From Nocardioides houyundeii (GTDB lineage: Bacteria; Actinomycetota; Actinomycetes; Propionibacteriales; Nocardioidaceae): a stretch of 64,000 nucleotides of DNA. The stretch is taken from assembly GCF_002865585.1 (NCBI RefSeq), contig NZ_CP025581.1:1488001-1552000 (forward strand), read 5' to 3'. A program made the position numbers and the translations under genes. Below the pieces are notes generated by a model. The model saw only the letters and a program-made list of their open reading frames with translations, was not told the DNA's origin and did not search any database. Positions 43,883 through 53,961 of this stretch are shown one piece after another (position 1 is the first letter of the stretch; each line of letters starts with the position of its first letter).

Positions 43883-45411
43883 GTGAAGAACGAGCGGACG
43901 GTCTCGGCGACGAGGCCTGAGCGCCCGCCCGCGAGCAGCCTGGCCGACATCGCGGACTGGCTCGGGACGCACGCCGTCCCGCTCCTGCACGGCGAGCCGC
44001 GCACCCTGGTCACGGGCCTGACGCTGAGCTCCCAACGGGTGCTCCCCGGCGACCTGTACGTCGCGCTCCCGGGTGCCCGCGTGCACGGCGCGGCGTACGC
44101 CGGGGCGGCCCTGGAGTCCGGCGCCGTCGCGGTGCTCACCGACCCCGAGGGTGCCGCCCTGCTGCCACCCGGGGTGCCCACCGTGGTGGTGGAGAGGATC
44201 CGGGCCCTGCTCGGCCCGCTCTCCGCCCACCTGTACGGCGACCCGGCGACCTCGCTGGCGATGATCGGGGTCACCGGGACCCAGGGCAAGACCACCACCA
44301 CCCGGCTGGCGGAGTCGGGCCTGCAGGCGGCCGGGGTGCGGGCCGGGGCGGTGGGCACCGTCGGCACCAGGATCGCCGGAGTGGACGTGCCGACCACCCT
44401 GACCACCCCGGAGGCCCCCGACCTGCACGCCCTGTTCGCCCTCATGCGCGAGCGGGAGGTGCGGGTGTGCGCGATGGAGGTCTCCAGCCATGCCCTGGTG
44501 ATGGGCCGGGTCGACGGCGTGGTCTTCGACGTGGCGACCTTCCTCAACCTGGGGCGCGACCACCTCGACTTCCACTCCAGCGTCGAGGAGTACTTCGCGG
44601 CCAAGGCCTCGCTCTTCACCCCGAGCGGGCCCGGCGCGGGCTGGTGAACCTCGACGACGCCTACGGGCGCCGGCTGCTGGACTCCCCGAGCATCCCGATG
44701 CGCACGTTGTCCGCCTCCGGCGACGAGGCGGCGCACTGGCGCGCGGTGGACGTCCGCGCGACGGCGACCGGGTCCACCTTCACCGTGCTCGGGCCCGAGG
44801 GCGAGTCGTGTGCCGCGGGCGTGCCCCTGGCCGGCGACTTCAACGTCGCCAACGCCCTGGCCGCCATCGCCTCCGCGGCCGAGGCCGGGTTCGATGCCGC
44901 CGCGGTCGCGGCCGGCATCGCCGCGGGTGCCGGGGTCCCCGGGCGGCTGGAGGGCATCGAGACCGGCCAGGAGTTCGCGGTCATCGTGGACTACGCCCAC
45001 AAGCCCGACGCCGTCGAGGCCACGCTGCGCACCCTCCGGCCGTTGACGACCGGCCGACTCATCGTGGTCCTGGGGGCCGGCGGCGACCGGGACGCCGGCA
45101 AGCGACCGTTGATGGGGGAGATCGCCGCCCGGCTGGCCGACGTGGTCGTCGTCACCGACGACAACCCCCGGAGCGAGGAGCCTGCGGCGATCCGGGCCGC
45201 GGTGCTGTCCGGCATCGCCCCGGGCTCCCGGGCCGAGGTCGTCGAGATCGGCGACCGACGCCTGGCCATCCGCGACGCCGTACGCCGGGCCCGTCCCGGT
45301 GACATCGTGCTCGTGGCCGGCAAGGGCCACGAGACCGGTCAGGAGGTCGGCGACCGGGTGCACCCCTTCGACGACCGCACCGTGGCCCGTGAGGAGCTGG
45401 ACGCACTGTGA
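43883..45411 (+). CDS. murE: UDP-MurNAc-tripeptide synthetase MurE, interrupted by a frameshift
   Basis: Two frames together give about 509 residues of MurE, which adds the diamino acid to UDP-MurNAc-L-Ala-D-Glu. The first frame holds LADIADWLG, the ATP loop GVTGTQGKTTTTRL and NLGRDHLDFHSSVEEYFAAKASLFTP. The second has VNLDDAYGRRLL, DYAHKPDAVEATLRTL, VVLGAGGDRDAGKRPLMGEIA and VVTDDNPRSEEP; DNPR is the motif for diaminopimelate selection. The break is near 44619-44622, where one extra C restores LFTPERARRGLVNL. As an essential gene it is unlikely to be truly broken. GTG 43883 chosen; GTG 43844 possible. Confidence 0.92.
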
Positions 45412-46808
45412 TTCCCATGAGCCTGAACGAGGTCGCCGAGGTCGTCTCGGGGACCGTCACCGGAGTCGACGGGGCGAGCCAAGCTCCGCCGACCGTCACC
45501 GAGGCCGCCTTCGTGGACAGTCGACACGTGCTTCCGGGCGGGCTCTTCGTGGCGATCGAGGGCGAGCGGGTCGATGGCCACGAGTTCGCGGCGGCCGCGG
45601 TGGCGCAGGGCGCTGCGGCGTTCCTGGGCACCCGCGAGTGCGGCGTGCCCGGCGTCCTGGTCGAGGACCCGCTCGCTGCGCTGGGCCTGCTGGCCCGGCA
45701 CGTGGTCGACTCCCTGCCCGGTCTGATGGTGCTCGCCCTGACCGGCTCGCAGGGCAAGACCGGCACCAAGGACTACCTGGCCCAGGTGCTGGCGGCCGCC
45801 GGCCCGTGCGTGGCCACGGCCGGCAACTTCAACAACGAGCTCGGCGTCCCGCTCACGGTGCTGCGCGCCACGCCGGAGACCTCCTTCCTGGTCGTGGAGA
45901 TGGGTGCCCGGGGCATCGGGCACATCGCCCGGCTCTGCGCTGTCGCGCCGCCCCGGGTCGGGGCGGTGCTCAACGTCGGGACCGCCCACCTGGGGGAGTT
46001 CGGCAGTCGGGAGGCCATCGCCCAGGCCAAGGGCGAGATCGTCGAGGCCCTGCCGCCCGGCGGCGCCGCGGTCCTCAACGCCTCCGACTCCCTGACCGCC
46101 GCGATGGCCGACCGCACCGCGGCCGGGGTGGTGACCTTCGGACCGTCGGGGGACGTGTCGTGGCGCGACGTCACCACCGACGAGCTCGGCAGACCGGCCT
46201 TCCAGCTCGGGTACGCCGGGTCGTGGGCGCCGGTGCACCTGGCGCAGCTCGGTGCCCACCAGGTGGAGAACGCCGCCGCAGCCGCCGCCATGGCGCTGGC
46301 CGCGGGCCTCGACCTCGACCTCGTGGCAGACGGCCTCACCCGAGCCCGGGCGGAGTCGCGCTGGCGGATGGAGCCGACCCGGCGCGCCGATGGTCTGCTG
46401 GTGATCAACGACGCCTACAACGCCAACCCGGAGTCGACGATGGCCGCCCTGGACACCCTGGGCCACATCGGGCGTGCCGGTGGGCGGCGCACCTTCGCCG
46501 TGCTGGGGGAGATGCTCGAGCTCGGCGAGGGATCGCCGGCGGCGCACCGCGGGGTCGGGCAGTTCCTGGCCGCGGCCCAGATCGACGTGCTGGTCACGGT
46601 CGGCTCCGCGGCCGAGCAGGTCGCCGACGGGGCCAGGAGCGATCCGGACTGGCGTGGTGAGGCGATTGTCACCGCAACTCGGGACGAGGCACTGGCCTGG
46701 ATGCGGGAGAATGTGAACCCGGGCGATGTCGTCCTGGTCAAGGCATCCCGCGGTGCTGCGTTGGAGCACGTCGCGCAAGGACTTCTGGAAGGGAACGCTG
46801 CTCGATGA
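45408..46808 (+). CDS. murF: UDP-MurNAc-tripeptide-D-alanyl-D-alanine ligase MurF
   Basis: A 466-residue Mur ligase that adds D-Ala-D-Ala to the muropeptide. N-terminal domain: SLNEVAEVVSGTVTG and VLPGGLFVAIEGERVDGHEFAAAAV. ATP-binding domain: ALTGSQGKTGTKDYLAQVL, FNNELGVPLTVL, VVEMGARGIGHIARL and VLNVGTAHLGEFGSREAIAQAKGEI. Third domain: LLVINDAYNANPESTMAALDTL and FAVLGEMLELG. GTG 45408 overlaps the murE stop (GTGA); ATG 45417 is an alternative. Confidence 0.96.
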   Translation: MIPMSLNEVAEVVSGTVTGVDGASQAPPTVTEAAFVDSRHVLPGGLFVAIEGERVDGHEFAAAAVAQGAAAFLGTRECGVPGVLVEDPLAALGLLARHVVDSLPGLMVLALTGSQGKTGTKDYLAQVLAAAGPCVATAGNFNNELGVPLTVLRATPETSFLVVEMGARGIGHIARLCAVAPPRVGAVLNVGTAHLGEFGSREAIAQAKGEIVEALPPGGAAVLNASDSLTAAMADRTAAGVVTFGPSGDVSWRDVTTDELGRPAFQLGYAGSWAPVHLAQLGAHQVENAAAAAAMALAAGLDLDLVADGLTRARAESRWRMEPTRRADGLLVINDAYNANPESTMAALDTLGHIGRAGGRRTFAVLGEMLELGEGSPAAHRGVGQFLAAAQIDVLVTVGSAAEQVADGARSDPDWRGEAIVTATRDEALAWMRENVNPGDVVLVKASRGAALEHVAQGLLEGNAAR

Positions 46809-47878
46809 GAGCCATCCTGTTCGCGGGCGGACTGGCGCTCATCTTCTCGCTGCTCGGCACCCGGGTGGCGATCACCTCGCTGTCGCGACGCGGCTACGGC
46901 CAGGAGATCCGGGACGACGGGCCCACCACCCACCACACCAAGCGGGGCACCCCCACCATGGGTGGGATCGTGATCATCGGCGCCTCGGTGGTCGCCTACT
47001 TCCTCGCCAAGCTGATCACCGGTCAGAGCCCGACCGCGTCGGCGCTGCTGCTGCTCTTCCTCTTCGTGGGACTGGGCGCGGTGGGGTTCCTGGACGACTT
47101 CATCAAGATCGTCAAGCAGCGGAGCCTCGGCCTGCGGAGCAAGGCGAAGATGATCGGCCAGACCGTCATCGCGCTGGTCTTCGGCCTGCTCGCGCTCTCC
47201 CCGATGCTCGAGGACGAGCGCGGGGAGACCCCTGCCTCCCGCCACCTCTCCTTCATCCGGGACTTCGACTCCTGGGTGGTGCCGACCATCCTGCTGCTGG
47301 TGGTCATCTGGTTCTTCATCACCGGCTTCAGCAACGCGGTCAACCTCACCGACGGGCTCGACGGGCTCGCGACCGGTGCCTGCGTGATGGTCTTCGGCGC
47401 CTACACGCTGGTCAACATCTGGCAGAACAACCAGTCGTGCGCGCTCCAGTCCTCCGGCTCCTGCTACGAGGTGCGCGACCCGCTCGACCTGGCGGTGGTC
47501 TCCGCGGCGATCATGGGCGCCTGCTTCGGCTTCCTGTGGTGGAACGCCTCGCCGGCCCAGATCTTCATGGGCGACACCGGCTCGCTCTCCCTCGGCGGGG
47601 CGCTCGCCGGCCTCGCCATCCTGACCCGCACCGAGATGCTGCTGGTGATCATCGGTGGGCTGTTCGTGGTCGAGACCCTCTCGGTCGTCCTCCAGGTCGG
47701 GTACTTCAAGGCGACCAAGGGACGGCGGATCTTCCGGATGGCCCCCCTGCACCACCACTTCGAGATGCTCGGGTGGGAGCAGGTGACGGTGGTGATCCGG
47801 TTCTGGATCATCACCGGCCTGGCCGTGGCCACCGGACTGGGCATCTTCTACGCCGAATGGGTGGCGGGCATCGGATGA
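46805..47878 (+). CDS. mraY: Phospho-MurNAc-pentapeptide translocase MraY
   Basis: A 357-residue polytopic enzyme that transfers phospho-MurNAc-pentapeptide to undecaprenyl phosphate, forming lipid I. About ten helices. Catalytic and substrate blocks: GFLDDFIKIVKQRSLGLRSKAK, GFSNAVNLTDGLDGLA, FMGDTGSLSLGGALAGLA and APLHHHFEMLGWEQVTVVIRFW. Length is normal. ATG 46805 overlaps the murF stop, and the stop overlaps murD (ATGA). Confidence 0.96.
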   Translation: MRAILFAGGLALIFSLLGTRVAITSLSRRGYGQEIRDDGPTTHHTKRGTPTMGGIVIIGASVVAYFLAKLITGQSPTASALLLLFLFVGLGAVGFLDDFIKIVKQRSLGLRSKAKMIGQTVIALVFGLLALSPMLEDERGETPASRHLSFIRDFDSWVVPTILLLVVIWFFITGFSNAVNLTDGLDGLATGACVMVFGAYTLVNIWQNNQSCALQSSGSCYEVRDPLDLAVVSAAIMGACFGFLWWNASPAQIFMGDTGSLSLGGALAGLAILTRTEMLLVIIGGLFVVETLSVVLQVGYFKATKGRRIFRMAPLHHHFEMLGWEQVTVVIRFWIITGLAVATGLGIFYAEWVAGIG

Positions 47879-49335
47879 CGAGCAAGGATCCCCGCTCCCT
47901 GGGCCGTCGCGACTCCTGGGACGGCGTGCGCGCCGTCGTGGCCGGCTTCGGGGTCTCCGGCTTCGCGGCTGCGGACAGCCTGAACCACCTGGGCGCCGGG
48001 GTGGTCGCGCTGGACGAGGCGACCTCCGACGACAAGGCCGAGAAGGCCGAGCTGCTGAACGTCCTGGGGGCCGACGTACGCCTGGGCCAGGGCGTGACCG
48101 AGCGGCTGCCGGACGAGGTGGACGTGCTCGTCACCTCTCCCGGCTGGCGTCCCGACGCCCCCCTGATCGCCCAGGCGAGGGCCCGCGGCGTCCCGGTGTG
48201 GGGCGAGGTCGAGCTGGCGTGGCGGCTGCGGGACCCCGAGCACCCGGCACCCTGGCTGGCCGTCACCGGCACCAACGGCAAGACCACGACCGTGCAGATG
48301 CTGGACTCGATCCTCACCGCGGCGGGACTCAGGTCGACCGCCGCGGGCAACGTGGGACGGCCCATCGTGGAAGCCGTGATGGACCCCGAGCCCTACGACG
48401 CGATCGCCGTGGAGCTCTCCAGCTTCCAGCTGCACTACACCTCCTCGATGAGCGCCGAGGCCGCCGCGGTGCTCAACGTCGCCGAGGACCACCTCGACTG
48501 GTACCCCTCCTTCGACGACTACGTGGCCGACAAGGGCCGCATCTACACGCAGGCGCAGCGGGCCTGCGTCTACAACGTCGCCGACGAGCGGACCCGCCGC
48601 CTGGTGGAGGAGGCCGACGTGGTGGAGGGCGCCCGGGCGATCGGCTTCACCCTCGGGATGCCCGGTGTGGGCATGCTCGGGCTGGTGGAGGACATCCTCG
48701 CGGACCGCGCGTTCGTGGAGGACCGGGCCTCCAGCGCGGCCGAGCTGTGCACCATCGCCGACCTGGCGTCGCCGGCACCGCACTTCGTGGCCAACGCCCT
48801 CGCGGCCGCCGCACTGGCTCGCGCGCACGGCGTGAGCCAGGCCGCAGTCCGCGACGGGCTGCGCGCCTTCCGGCCCGACGGCCACCGCATCGCCCACGTC
48901 GCGACCGTGCGCGAGGTGAGCTACGTCGACGACTCCAAGGCCACCAACCCGCACGCCGCCCAGTCCTCGCTGCAGGCCTACGACTCCGTGGTGTGGGTGG
49001 CCGGCGGCCTGGCCAAGGGCGCCCGGTTCGACGACCTGGTCTCCTCGGTCCGCAGCCGGCTGCGCGGCGTGGTGCTCCTGGGCCGGGACCGGCACGTCAT
49101 CGCCGACGCCCTTTCGCGACACGCGCCAGATGTCCCCGTCATCGAGATTGGCGACGGGGAGACTGGAGATCCCATGGAGCGCGTCGTCGACGCCGCAGTC
49201 GGGCTCGCCAGTCCGGGAGACACCGTGCTGCTGGCGCCGGGATGTGCCTCGATGGACATGTTCGCCAACTACGGCGCACGAGGCGACGCGTTCGCCTCAG
49301 CGGTGCGGCGCAGGGCAGCGGGCGAGACGGACTAG
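47875..49335 (+). CDS. murD: UDP-MurNAc-L-alanine:D-glutamate ligase MurD
   Basis: A 486-residue Mur ligase that adds D-glutamate. Blocks: VRAVVAGFGVSGFAAADSL, VLVTSPGWRPDAPLIAQARARGVPVWGEVELAWRL, ATP loop AVTGTNGKTTTVQML, VELSSFQLHYTS, VLNVAEDHLDWYPSFDDYVADKGRIY, and FRPDGHRIAHVATVREVSYVDDSKATNPHAA. The closing APGCASMDMFANYGARGDAF is typical. ATG 47875 overlaps mraY. Confidence 0.96.
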   Translation: MTSKDPRSLGRRDSWDGVRAVVAGFGVSGFAAADSLNHLGAGVVALDEATSDDKAEKAELLNVLGADVRLGQGVTERLPDEVDVLVTSPGWRPDAPLIAQARARGVPVWGEVELAWRLRDPEHPAPWLAVTGTNGKTTTVQMLDSILTAAGLRSTAAGNVGRPIVEAVMDPEPYDAIAVELSSFQLHYTSSMSAEAAAVLNVAEDHLDWYPSFDDYVADKGRIYTQAQRACVYNVADERTRRLVEEADVVEGARAIGFTLGMPGVGMLGLVEDILADRAFVEDRASSAAELCTIADLASPAPHFVANALAAAALARAHGVSQAAVRDGLRAFRPDGHRIAHVATVREVSYVDDSKATNPHAAQSSLQAYDSVVWVAGGLAKGARFDDLVSSVRSRLRGVVLLGRDRHVIADALSRHAPDVPVIEIGDGETGDPMERVVDAAVGLASPGDTVLLAPGCASMDMFANYGARGDAFASAVRRRAAGETD

Positions 49336-49359
49336 CCAGGAGCACAGGGAAGGGGAGCG

Positions 49360-50604
49360 ATGACCACCGCCAACCCCGAGCACGTCCCGCGCGGCACCTT
49401 CGGCACCCAGCGGCTGGCCCTCAAGCAGGCCCTGGACCGCCCGCTCACCTCGTACTACCTGTTGCTGGGCTCCTCGGCGCTCCTGCTGACCATCGGCCTG
49501 ATCATGGTGCTGAGCGCCTCGAGCGTGAACTCGTTCCGGGTCTACGACGACTCCTACGCGATCGTGAAGCGCCAGCTCATGTGGGTGCTCATCGGCGTCC
49601 CGGCGGCCTTCGTCGCCTCACGCGTCCCGTTGCGGCACCTCAGGCGGCTCGCCTACCCGGGATACCTGGCCGCGATCGTGCTGCTGGCGCTGGTGGCGAA
49701 GTTCGGCGTGACCGTGAACGGCAACAAGAACTGGCTGGCGGTCGGCCCGTTCGCCCTCCAGCCCTCGGAGTTCGCCAAGCTGGCGATCGTGCTCTGGGCC
49801 GCGCACGTGTACGCCCACAAGGAGCGGCGACTCGGCGACCTGCACCACGTGATGGTGCCGGTGGTCCCCGGGCTGCTGGCGATCATCACCCTGGTCGTGG
49901 TGGGGCACGACCTGGGGACCGCGCTGGTGCTCTTCGCCATCCTGCTGTCGATGCTGTGGATCGTCGGCGCCCCGGCACGGCTCTTCGCGTTCTGCCTGAC
50001 GATCGTCGGAGTGCTGGCGCTCTTCCTGGCCTCCACGAGCCCCGAGCGCCGGGGCCGGCTGACGAACTTCGTCGACCCCTTCAAGGACTACCACGACAGC
50101 GGCTGGCAGCCCGCTCACGGGCTCTACGCCCTGTCCTCGGGCGGATGGCTCGGCGAGGGGATCGGGCGCTCGATCCAGAAGTGGGGAGACCTGCCGGAGG
50201 CCCACACCGACTTCATCTTCGCGGTGCTCGGCGAGGAGCTCGGCCTGGTCGGCACGCTCCTGGTCGTCGGCCTGTTCCTCACGATCGCCTACGCCGCCAC
50301 CCGGGTCGCGGCCACCACGACCGACCCGTTCGTGCGCTACATGACGTTCGGCATCGTGGTGTGGCTGCTCGGGCAGATGATCATCAACGTCGGGATGGTG
50401 CTGGCACTGCTGCCGGTCATCGGCATCCCGCTCCCGCTCGTCTCCTACGGAGGATCCGCCCTCGTGCCCTCACTGGTGGCCCTCGGCCTGCTGATCGGCT
50501 TCGCGCGACGCGAGCCGGAGGCGGCCGCCGCGCTCGCCGCCCGTCGGCGTCCGGGTTCGGTGGGCCTGGCGGCCGGTCCGCCCGTCGGCCCGGACAAGAC
50601 TTAG
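49360..50604 (+). CDS. ftsW: FtsW, septal peptidoglycan polymerase (SEDS)
   Basis: A 414-residue SEDS-family membrane protein with ten helices, now known to polymerise lipid II at the septum with the class B PBP. Blocks: VLSASSVNSFRVYDDSYAIVKRQLMWVLIGV, NKNWLAVGPFALQPSEFAKLA, SGWQPAHGLYALSSGGWLGEGIGRSIQKWGDLPEAHTDFIFAVLGEELG and INVGMVLALLPVIGIPLPLVSYGGSALV. Asp and Glu near the extracellular loop are kept. The tail is Ala- and Pro-rich. ATG 49360. Confidence 0.95.
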   Translation: MTTANPEHVPRGTFGTQRLALKQALDRPLTSYYLLLGSSALLLTIGLIMVLSASSVNSFRVYDDSYAIVKRQLMWVLIGVPAAFVASRVPLRHLRRLAYPGYLAAIVLLALVAKFGVTVNGNKNWLAVGPFALQPSEFAKLAIVLWAAHVYAHKERRLGDLHHVMVPVVPGLLAIITLVVVGHDLGTALVLFAILLSMLWIVGAPARLFAFCLTIVGVLALFLASTSPERRGRLTNFVDPFKDYHDSGWQPAHGLYALSSGGWLGEGIGRSIQKWGDLPEAHTDFIFAVLGEELGLVGTLLVVGLFLTIAYAATRVAATTTDPFVRYMTFGIVVWLLGQMIINVGMVLALLPVIGIPLPLVSYGGSALVPSLVALGLLIGFARREPEAAAALAARRRPGSVGLAAGPPVGPDKT

Positions 50605-50616
50605 GCTGGCACCGAT

Positions 50617-51687
50617 ATGCACGTCCTGCTCGCCGGCGGTGGCACCGCCGGCCACACGTCCCCCCTGCTCGCGACCGCTGACGCGATCCTGCGACTGGCC
50701 CCCGAGGCCACCATCACCTGCCTGGGCACCTCGACGGGCCTGGAGGCTCGGCTGGTTCCCCAGGCCGGGTTCCCCCTGGAGGTGGTGCCTCGGGTGCCGC
50801 TTCCGCGCAGGCCCGGGGCCGACCTGCTGCGCACGCCCGGGCGGTTGTGGCAGGCCCGCGCGGCGGCGCTGGAGGTCGTGGACCGGGTCCGGCCCGACGT
50901 GGTGGTCGGCTTCGGCGGCTACGTCTCCGTGCCGGCGTACCTGGCCGCGCGCAGCCGGGGACTCCCGCTGGTGGTCCACGAGGGCAACGCACTGCCCGGC
51001 ATCGCCAACAAGCTCGGCGCCCGGCTGACGACCCATGTCGCCACCAGCTTCCCCGGCACCCCCCTTCCGCACGCGGTCCACCTCGGCCTCCCGGTACGCC
51101 GGATGATCTCCACGCTCGACCGGGCCGCGCTGCGCGACCAGGCGCGCGCCGCCTTCGGGCTCGACCCGGAGCGACCCACCCTGCTGGTCACCGGCGGGTC
51201 ACAGGGCGCCGCCCGGATCAACCAGGCGATGGTCGGTGCAGCCCCCGACCTCGGCGCCGCCGGGGTCCAGGTGCTGCACGTGGTCGGTCCCAAGCAGCAG
51301 GTGGCGGCGCCGGAGACCGGCGTCCCGTACGTCGTGGTGAACTACGTCGACCGGATGCACCTGGCCTACGCCGCGGCGGACGCGGTGCTGTGCCGCGCCG
51401 GCAGCAACACCGTCACCGAGGTGTCGGGGACGGGGCTCCCGGCCGTCTACGTCCCGCTGCCGATCGGCAACGGCGAGCAGGCGCTGAACGCCCGGCCGGT
51501 CGTCGACGCCGGGGGAGGGCTGATGGTGGCCGACCAGGCGCTGTCGAGCGAGTGGGTGGCCGCGACGTTGCCCGGCCTGCTCAACGACCCGGACCGACTG
51601 CGCCTGATGGGCGCCGCCGCCTCGCACGCCGTCGTCCTGGACGCTGACGAGAAGCTGGCCCGGATGATCCTGGAGGCCGCCCGGTGA
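50617..51687 (+). CDS. murG: MurG, lipid II-forming GlcNAc transferase
   Basis: A 356-residue GT-B enzyme that transfers GlcNAc to lipid I. N-terminal glycine loop AGGGTAGHTSPLLATADAI, with GFGGYVSVPAYLAARSRGLPLVVHEGNALPGIANKLGAR. C-terminal domain has TGGSQGAARINQAM, then CRAGSNTVTEVSGTGLPAVYVPLPIGNGEQALNARPVVDAGGGLMV. The Thr-Ser in place of the usual IEP in the first loop is seen in other actinobacteria. ATG 50617. The stop overlaps murC (GTGA). Confidence 0.96.
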   Translation: MHVLLAGGGTAGHTSPLLATADAILRLAPEATITCLGTSTGLEARLVPQAGFPLEVVPRVPLPRRPGADLLRTPGRLWQARAAALEVVDRVRPDVVVGFGGYVSVPAYLAARSRGLPLVVHEGNALPGIANKLGARLTTHVATSFPGTPLPHAVHLGLPVRRMISTLDRAALRDQARAAFGLDPERPTLLVTGGSQGAARINQAMVGAAPDLGAAGVQVLHVVGPKQQVAAPETGVPYVVVNYVDRMHLAYAAADAVLCRAGSNTVTEVSGTGLPAVYVPLPIGNGEQALNARPVVDAGGGLMVADQALSSEWVAATLPGLLNDPDRLRLMGAAASHAVVLDADEKLARMILEAAR

Positions 51688-53102
51688 AGCTCCCGGTCCC
51701 CGACCAGCTCCTGCCCGCCGACCAGCTCGGCCGGGTGCACTTCGTCGGCATCGGCGGGGCCGGCCTGTCCGCCATCGCCCGGATCATGCTGGAGCGCGGC
51801 ATCGAGGTCTCGGGCAGCGACGGCACCGACTCGCCCACGCTGGAGGCCCTGCGCGAGCTCGGGGCGCGGGTGTACCTGGGTCACGACGCCGCCCACGTCG
51901 AGGGCGTCGACACGCTGATCGTCTCCACCGCGGTGCGCGAGGACAACCCCGAGGTGGTCGAGGCCCTGCGCCGCGGCCTGCGGGTGCTGCCCCGCTCTGC
52001 AGGTCTGGCCTCGGTGATGGTGGGCCGGCGCACGGTCGCCGTCGCCGGGACCCACGGCAAGACCACCACCACCTCGCTGCTCACCTCCGCGCTGATCGCG
52101 GCCGGTGCCGACCCGACGTACGCGGTGGGTGGGGACCTGGCCGCCACCGGTGCCAACGCGCACGAGGGCACCGGCGACCTGTTCGTGGCCGAGGCCGACG
52201 AGAGCGACGGCGCCTTCCTCGTCTACTCCCCGCACGCGGCACTGGTGACCAACGTGCAGGCCGACCACCTGGACCACTTCGGCACCGAGGAGGCCTACCG
52301 GGCGGCGTTCTCGGCGTTCCTGCGGCGGATCGAGCCCGGTGGGTTCCTGGTCTGCGCCGTCGACGACCCGGGCGCGGCGGCGCTCGCCGAGCAGGCGCGC
52401 TCGCTCGGCATCGAGGTGGTCGCGGTGGGGGAGTCGCCCGACGCCGATCTCAGGCTCACCGACCTCAGCTTCGTCGGCACCAGCTCCTCGGCGAGCCTGG
52501 TGGACCGCGGCGGCGAGGTCGCCCGCCTCGAGCTGCAGATCCCGGGACGCCACTACCTGCTCGACGCCGCGGTCGCGCTGGCCGCCGGCATCCGGCTCGG
52601 GCACGATCGCGAGCGACTGCTCGCCGGGCTCGCCGGGTTCACCGGCACCCGGCGCCGGATGGAGCGCAAGGGCGAGGCGGCCGGGATCCGGGTCTTCGAC
52701 AGCTACGCCCATCACCCCGTCGAGATCGCGGGCGACCTCGCCGCGGCCCGCGCGGTGGCCGGGGAGGGGCGGGTCGTCGTGGCGTTCCAGCCGCACCTGG
52801 TCTCGCGCACCCGCATCTTCGGCACGGCCATGGGCCAGGCCCTGGCCGCGGCCGACGAGGTCGTCGTGATGGACGTCTACCTGGCCCGCGAGGACCCCGA
52901 TCCGGCCGTCTCGGGCGCCCTGGTGGCGCAGGCGTGCCCGTTGCCGGCCGGCCGAGTGGTCTTCGAACCCGACTTCGACGCCGTCCCGGCCGAGCTGGTA
53001 CGCCGGGCGGCGCCCGGCGACCTGGTCCTCACCCTCGGCGCCGGCACCGTCACCCAGGTCGGGCCCCGCGTGCTCGCGCTGCTCGCGGCTCGCGACAGCT
53101 GA
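51684..53102 (+). CDS. murC: UDP-MurNAc:L-alanine ligase MurC
   Basis: A 472-residue Mur ligase that adds the first L-Ala. Blocks: VHFVGIGGAGLSAIARIMLERGIEVSGSDG, VSTAVREDNPEVVEAL, VAVAGTHGKTTTTSLLTSAL, FVAEADESDGAFLVYSPHAALVTNVQADHLDHFGT, GTRRRMERKG, FDSYAHHPVEIAGDL and FQPHLVSRTRIFGTAMGQAL. GTG 51684 overlaps murG; the stop TGA shares its last base with the ftsQ start. Confidence 0.96.
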   Translation: MKLPVPDQLLPADQLGRVHFVGIGGAGLSAIARIMLERGIEVSGSDGTDSPTLEALRELGARVYLGHDAAHVEGVDTLIVSTAVREDNPEVVEALRRGLRVLPRSAGLASVMVGRRTVAVAGTHGKTTTTSLLTSALIAAGADPTYAVGGDLAATGANAHEGTGDLFVAEADESDGAFLVYSPHAALVTNVQADHLDHFGTEEAYRAAFSAFLRRIEPGGFLVCAVDDPGAAALAEQARSLGIEVVAVGESPDADLRLTDLSFVGTSSSASLVDRGGEVARLELQIPGRHYLLDAAVALAAGIRLGHDRERLLAGLAGFTGTRRRMERKGEAAGIRVFDSYAHHPVEIAGDLAAARAVAGEGRVVVAFQPHLVSRTRIFGTAMGQALAAADEVVVMDVYLAREDPDPAVSGALVAQACPLPAGRVVFEPDFDAVPAELVRRAAPGDLVLTLGAGTVTQVGPRVLALLAARDS

Positions 53103-53857
53103 TGACCTGGCGTCCGCGCCCGCTGGGGCAGGTCGAGGCCGCCGAGCGCACCCGACGGCGCTTCGCCCGCCGCCAGCGGCTGCGGCGCTGGCAGGTGTGG
53201 CGTCGGGTGCTGGTCGCGGTGCTGGTCCTGGTGCTGATCGGCACGGGTGTCTGGCTCGCCTACTTCTCCTCCGTGCTGGCGGTCGCGGGGGTGGCGGTGC
53301 ACGGTGCCGACCAGGTCTCCGCGGCGCAGGTGCGGCAGGCCGCCGCCGTCCCCGCGCACACCCCGCTGCTCCGGGTGGACCTGGACTCGGTGAGGCGGCG
53401 GGTGGAGGGACTCGCGGCCGTCCGCTCCGCGCGCGTCACGCGACAGTGGCCCGACGAGATCCTGGTGTCCGTCCAGGAGCGCGCGGCCGTGGCCGTGGTC
53501 GACCTGGGCGGCTCGTGGCGCGGCATGGACTCCGAGGGGGTCGTCTTCCGTGAGTACGACCAGGCGCCGGCGACGCTGCCCCGGGTGCGGGTCGTCGGGG
53601 ACGCCGGCCGGGACGCGCTGCGCGAGGCCGCGCAGGTCGTCTCGGCGCTGCCGGAGGACCTGGCATCCCGGGTCGACCACGTGGACGTGCAGACCGTCGA
53701 CCAGATCTCCCTGGTGCTCAGGGACGGTCGGGTGGTGGTCTGGGGGAGTGCCGAGCAGTCCGACGACAAGGCATCGGTGCTGGCGGCCCTGCTGAAGGCG
53801 CGCGAGGCCCGCCGGTACGACGTCAGCGTTCCCGGCCAGCCGGTCACCTCCGACTGA
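53102..53857 (+). CDS. ftsQ: FtsQ, divisome POTRA protein
   Basis: A 251-residue bitopic protein. The basic cytoplasmic N-terminus (RTRRRFARRQRLRRWQVWRRV) leads to a membrane helix, LVAVLVLVLIGTGVWLAYFSSVL, then a POTRA domain (VAGVAVHGADQVSAAQVRQAAAVPAHTPLLRVDLDSVRRRVEGLAAVRSARVTRQWPDEILVSVQERAAVAVVD) and an FtsQ domain with GMDSEGVVFREY. It joins FtsL in the divisome. ATG 53102 shares one base with the murC stop. A 253-base gap to ftsZ follows. Confidence 0.93.
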   Translation: MTWRPRPLGQVEAAERTRRRFARRQRLRRWQVWRRVLVAVLVLVLIGTGVWLAYFSSVLAVAGVAVHGADQVSAAQVRQAAAVPAHTPLLRVDLDSVRRRVEGLAAVRSARVTRQWPDEILVSVQERAAVAVVDLGGSWRGMDSEGVVFREYDQAPATLPRVRVVGDAGRDALREAAQVVSALPEDLASRVDHVDVQTVDQISLVLRDGRVVVWGSAEQSDDKASVLAALLKAREARRYDVSVPGQPVTSD

Positions 53858-53961
53858 GCGGACCTCCCCGGAGGCCCAGATCTCACGACCTAACTGCGGC
53901 GCGCGGCGTGTCTGGACCAGTTGGGAGCCGTCGCTTGCCTATGGTCATACCCAACGCGAGG

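Noticed and set aside
46726-47874. Upstream open part of the murD frame inside mraY
   Set aside because: MurD starts at 47875 with its usual N-terminus; the earlier part is an out-of-frame reading of mraY.
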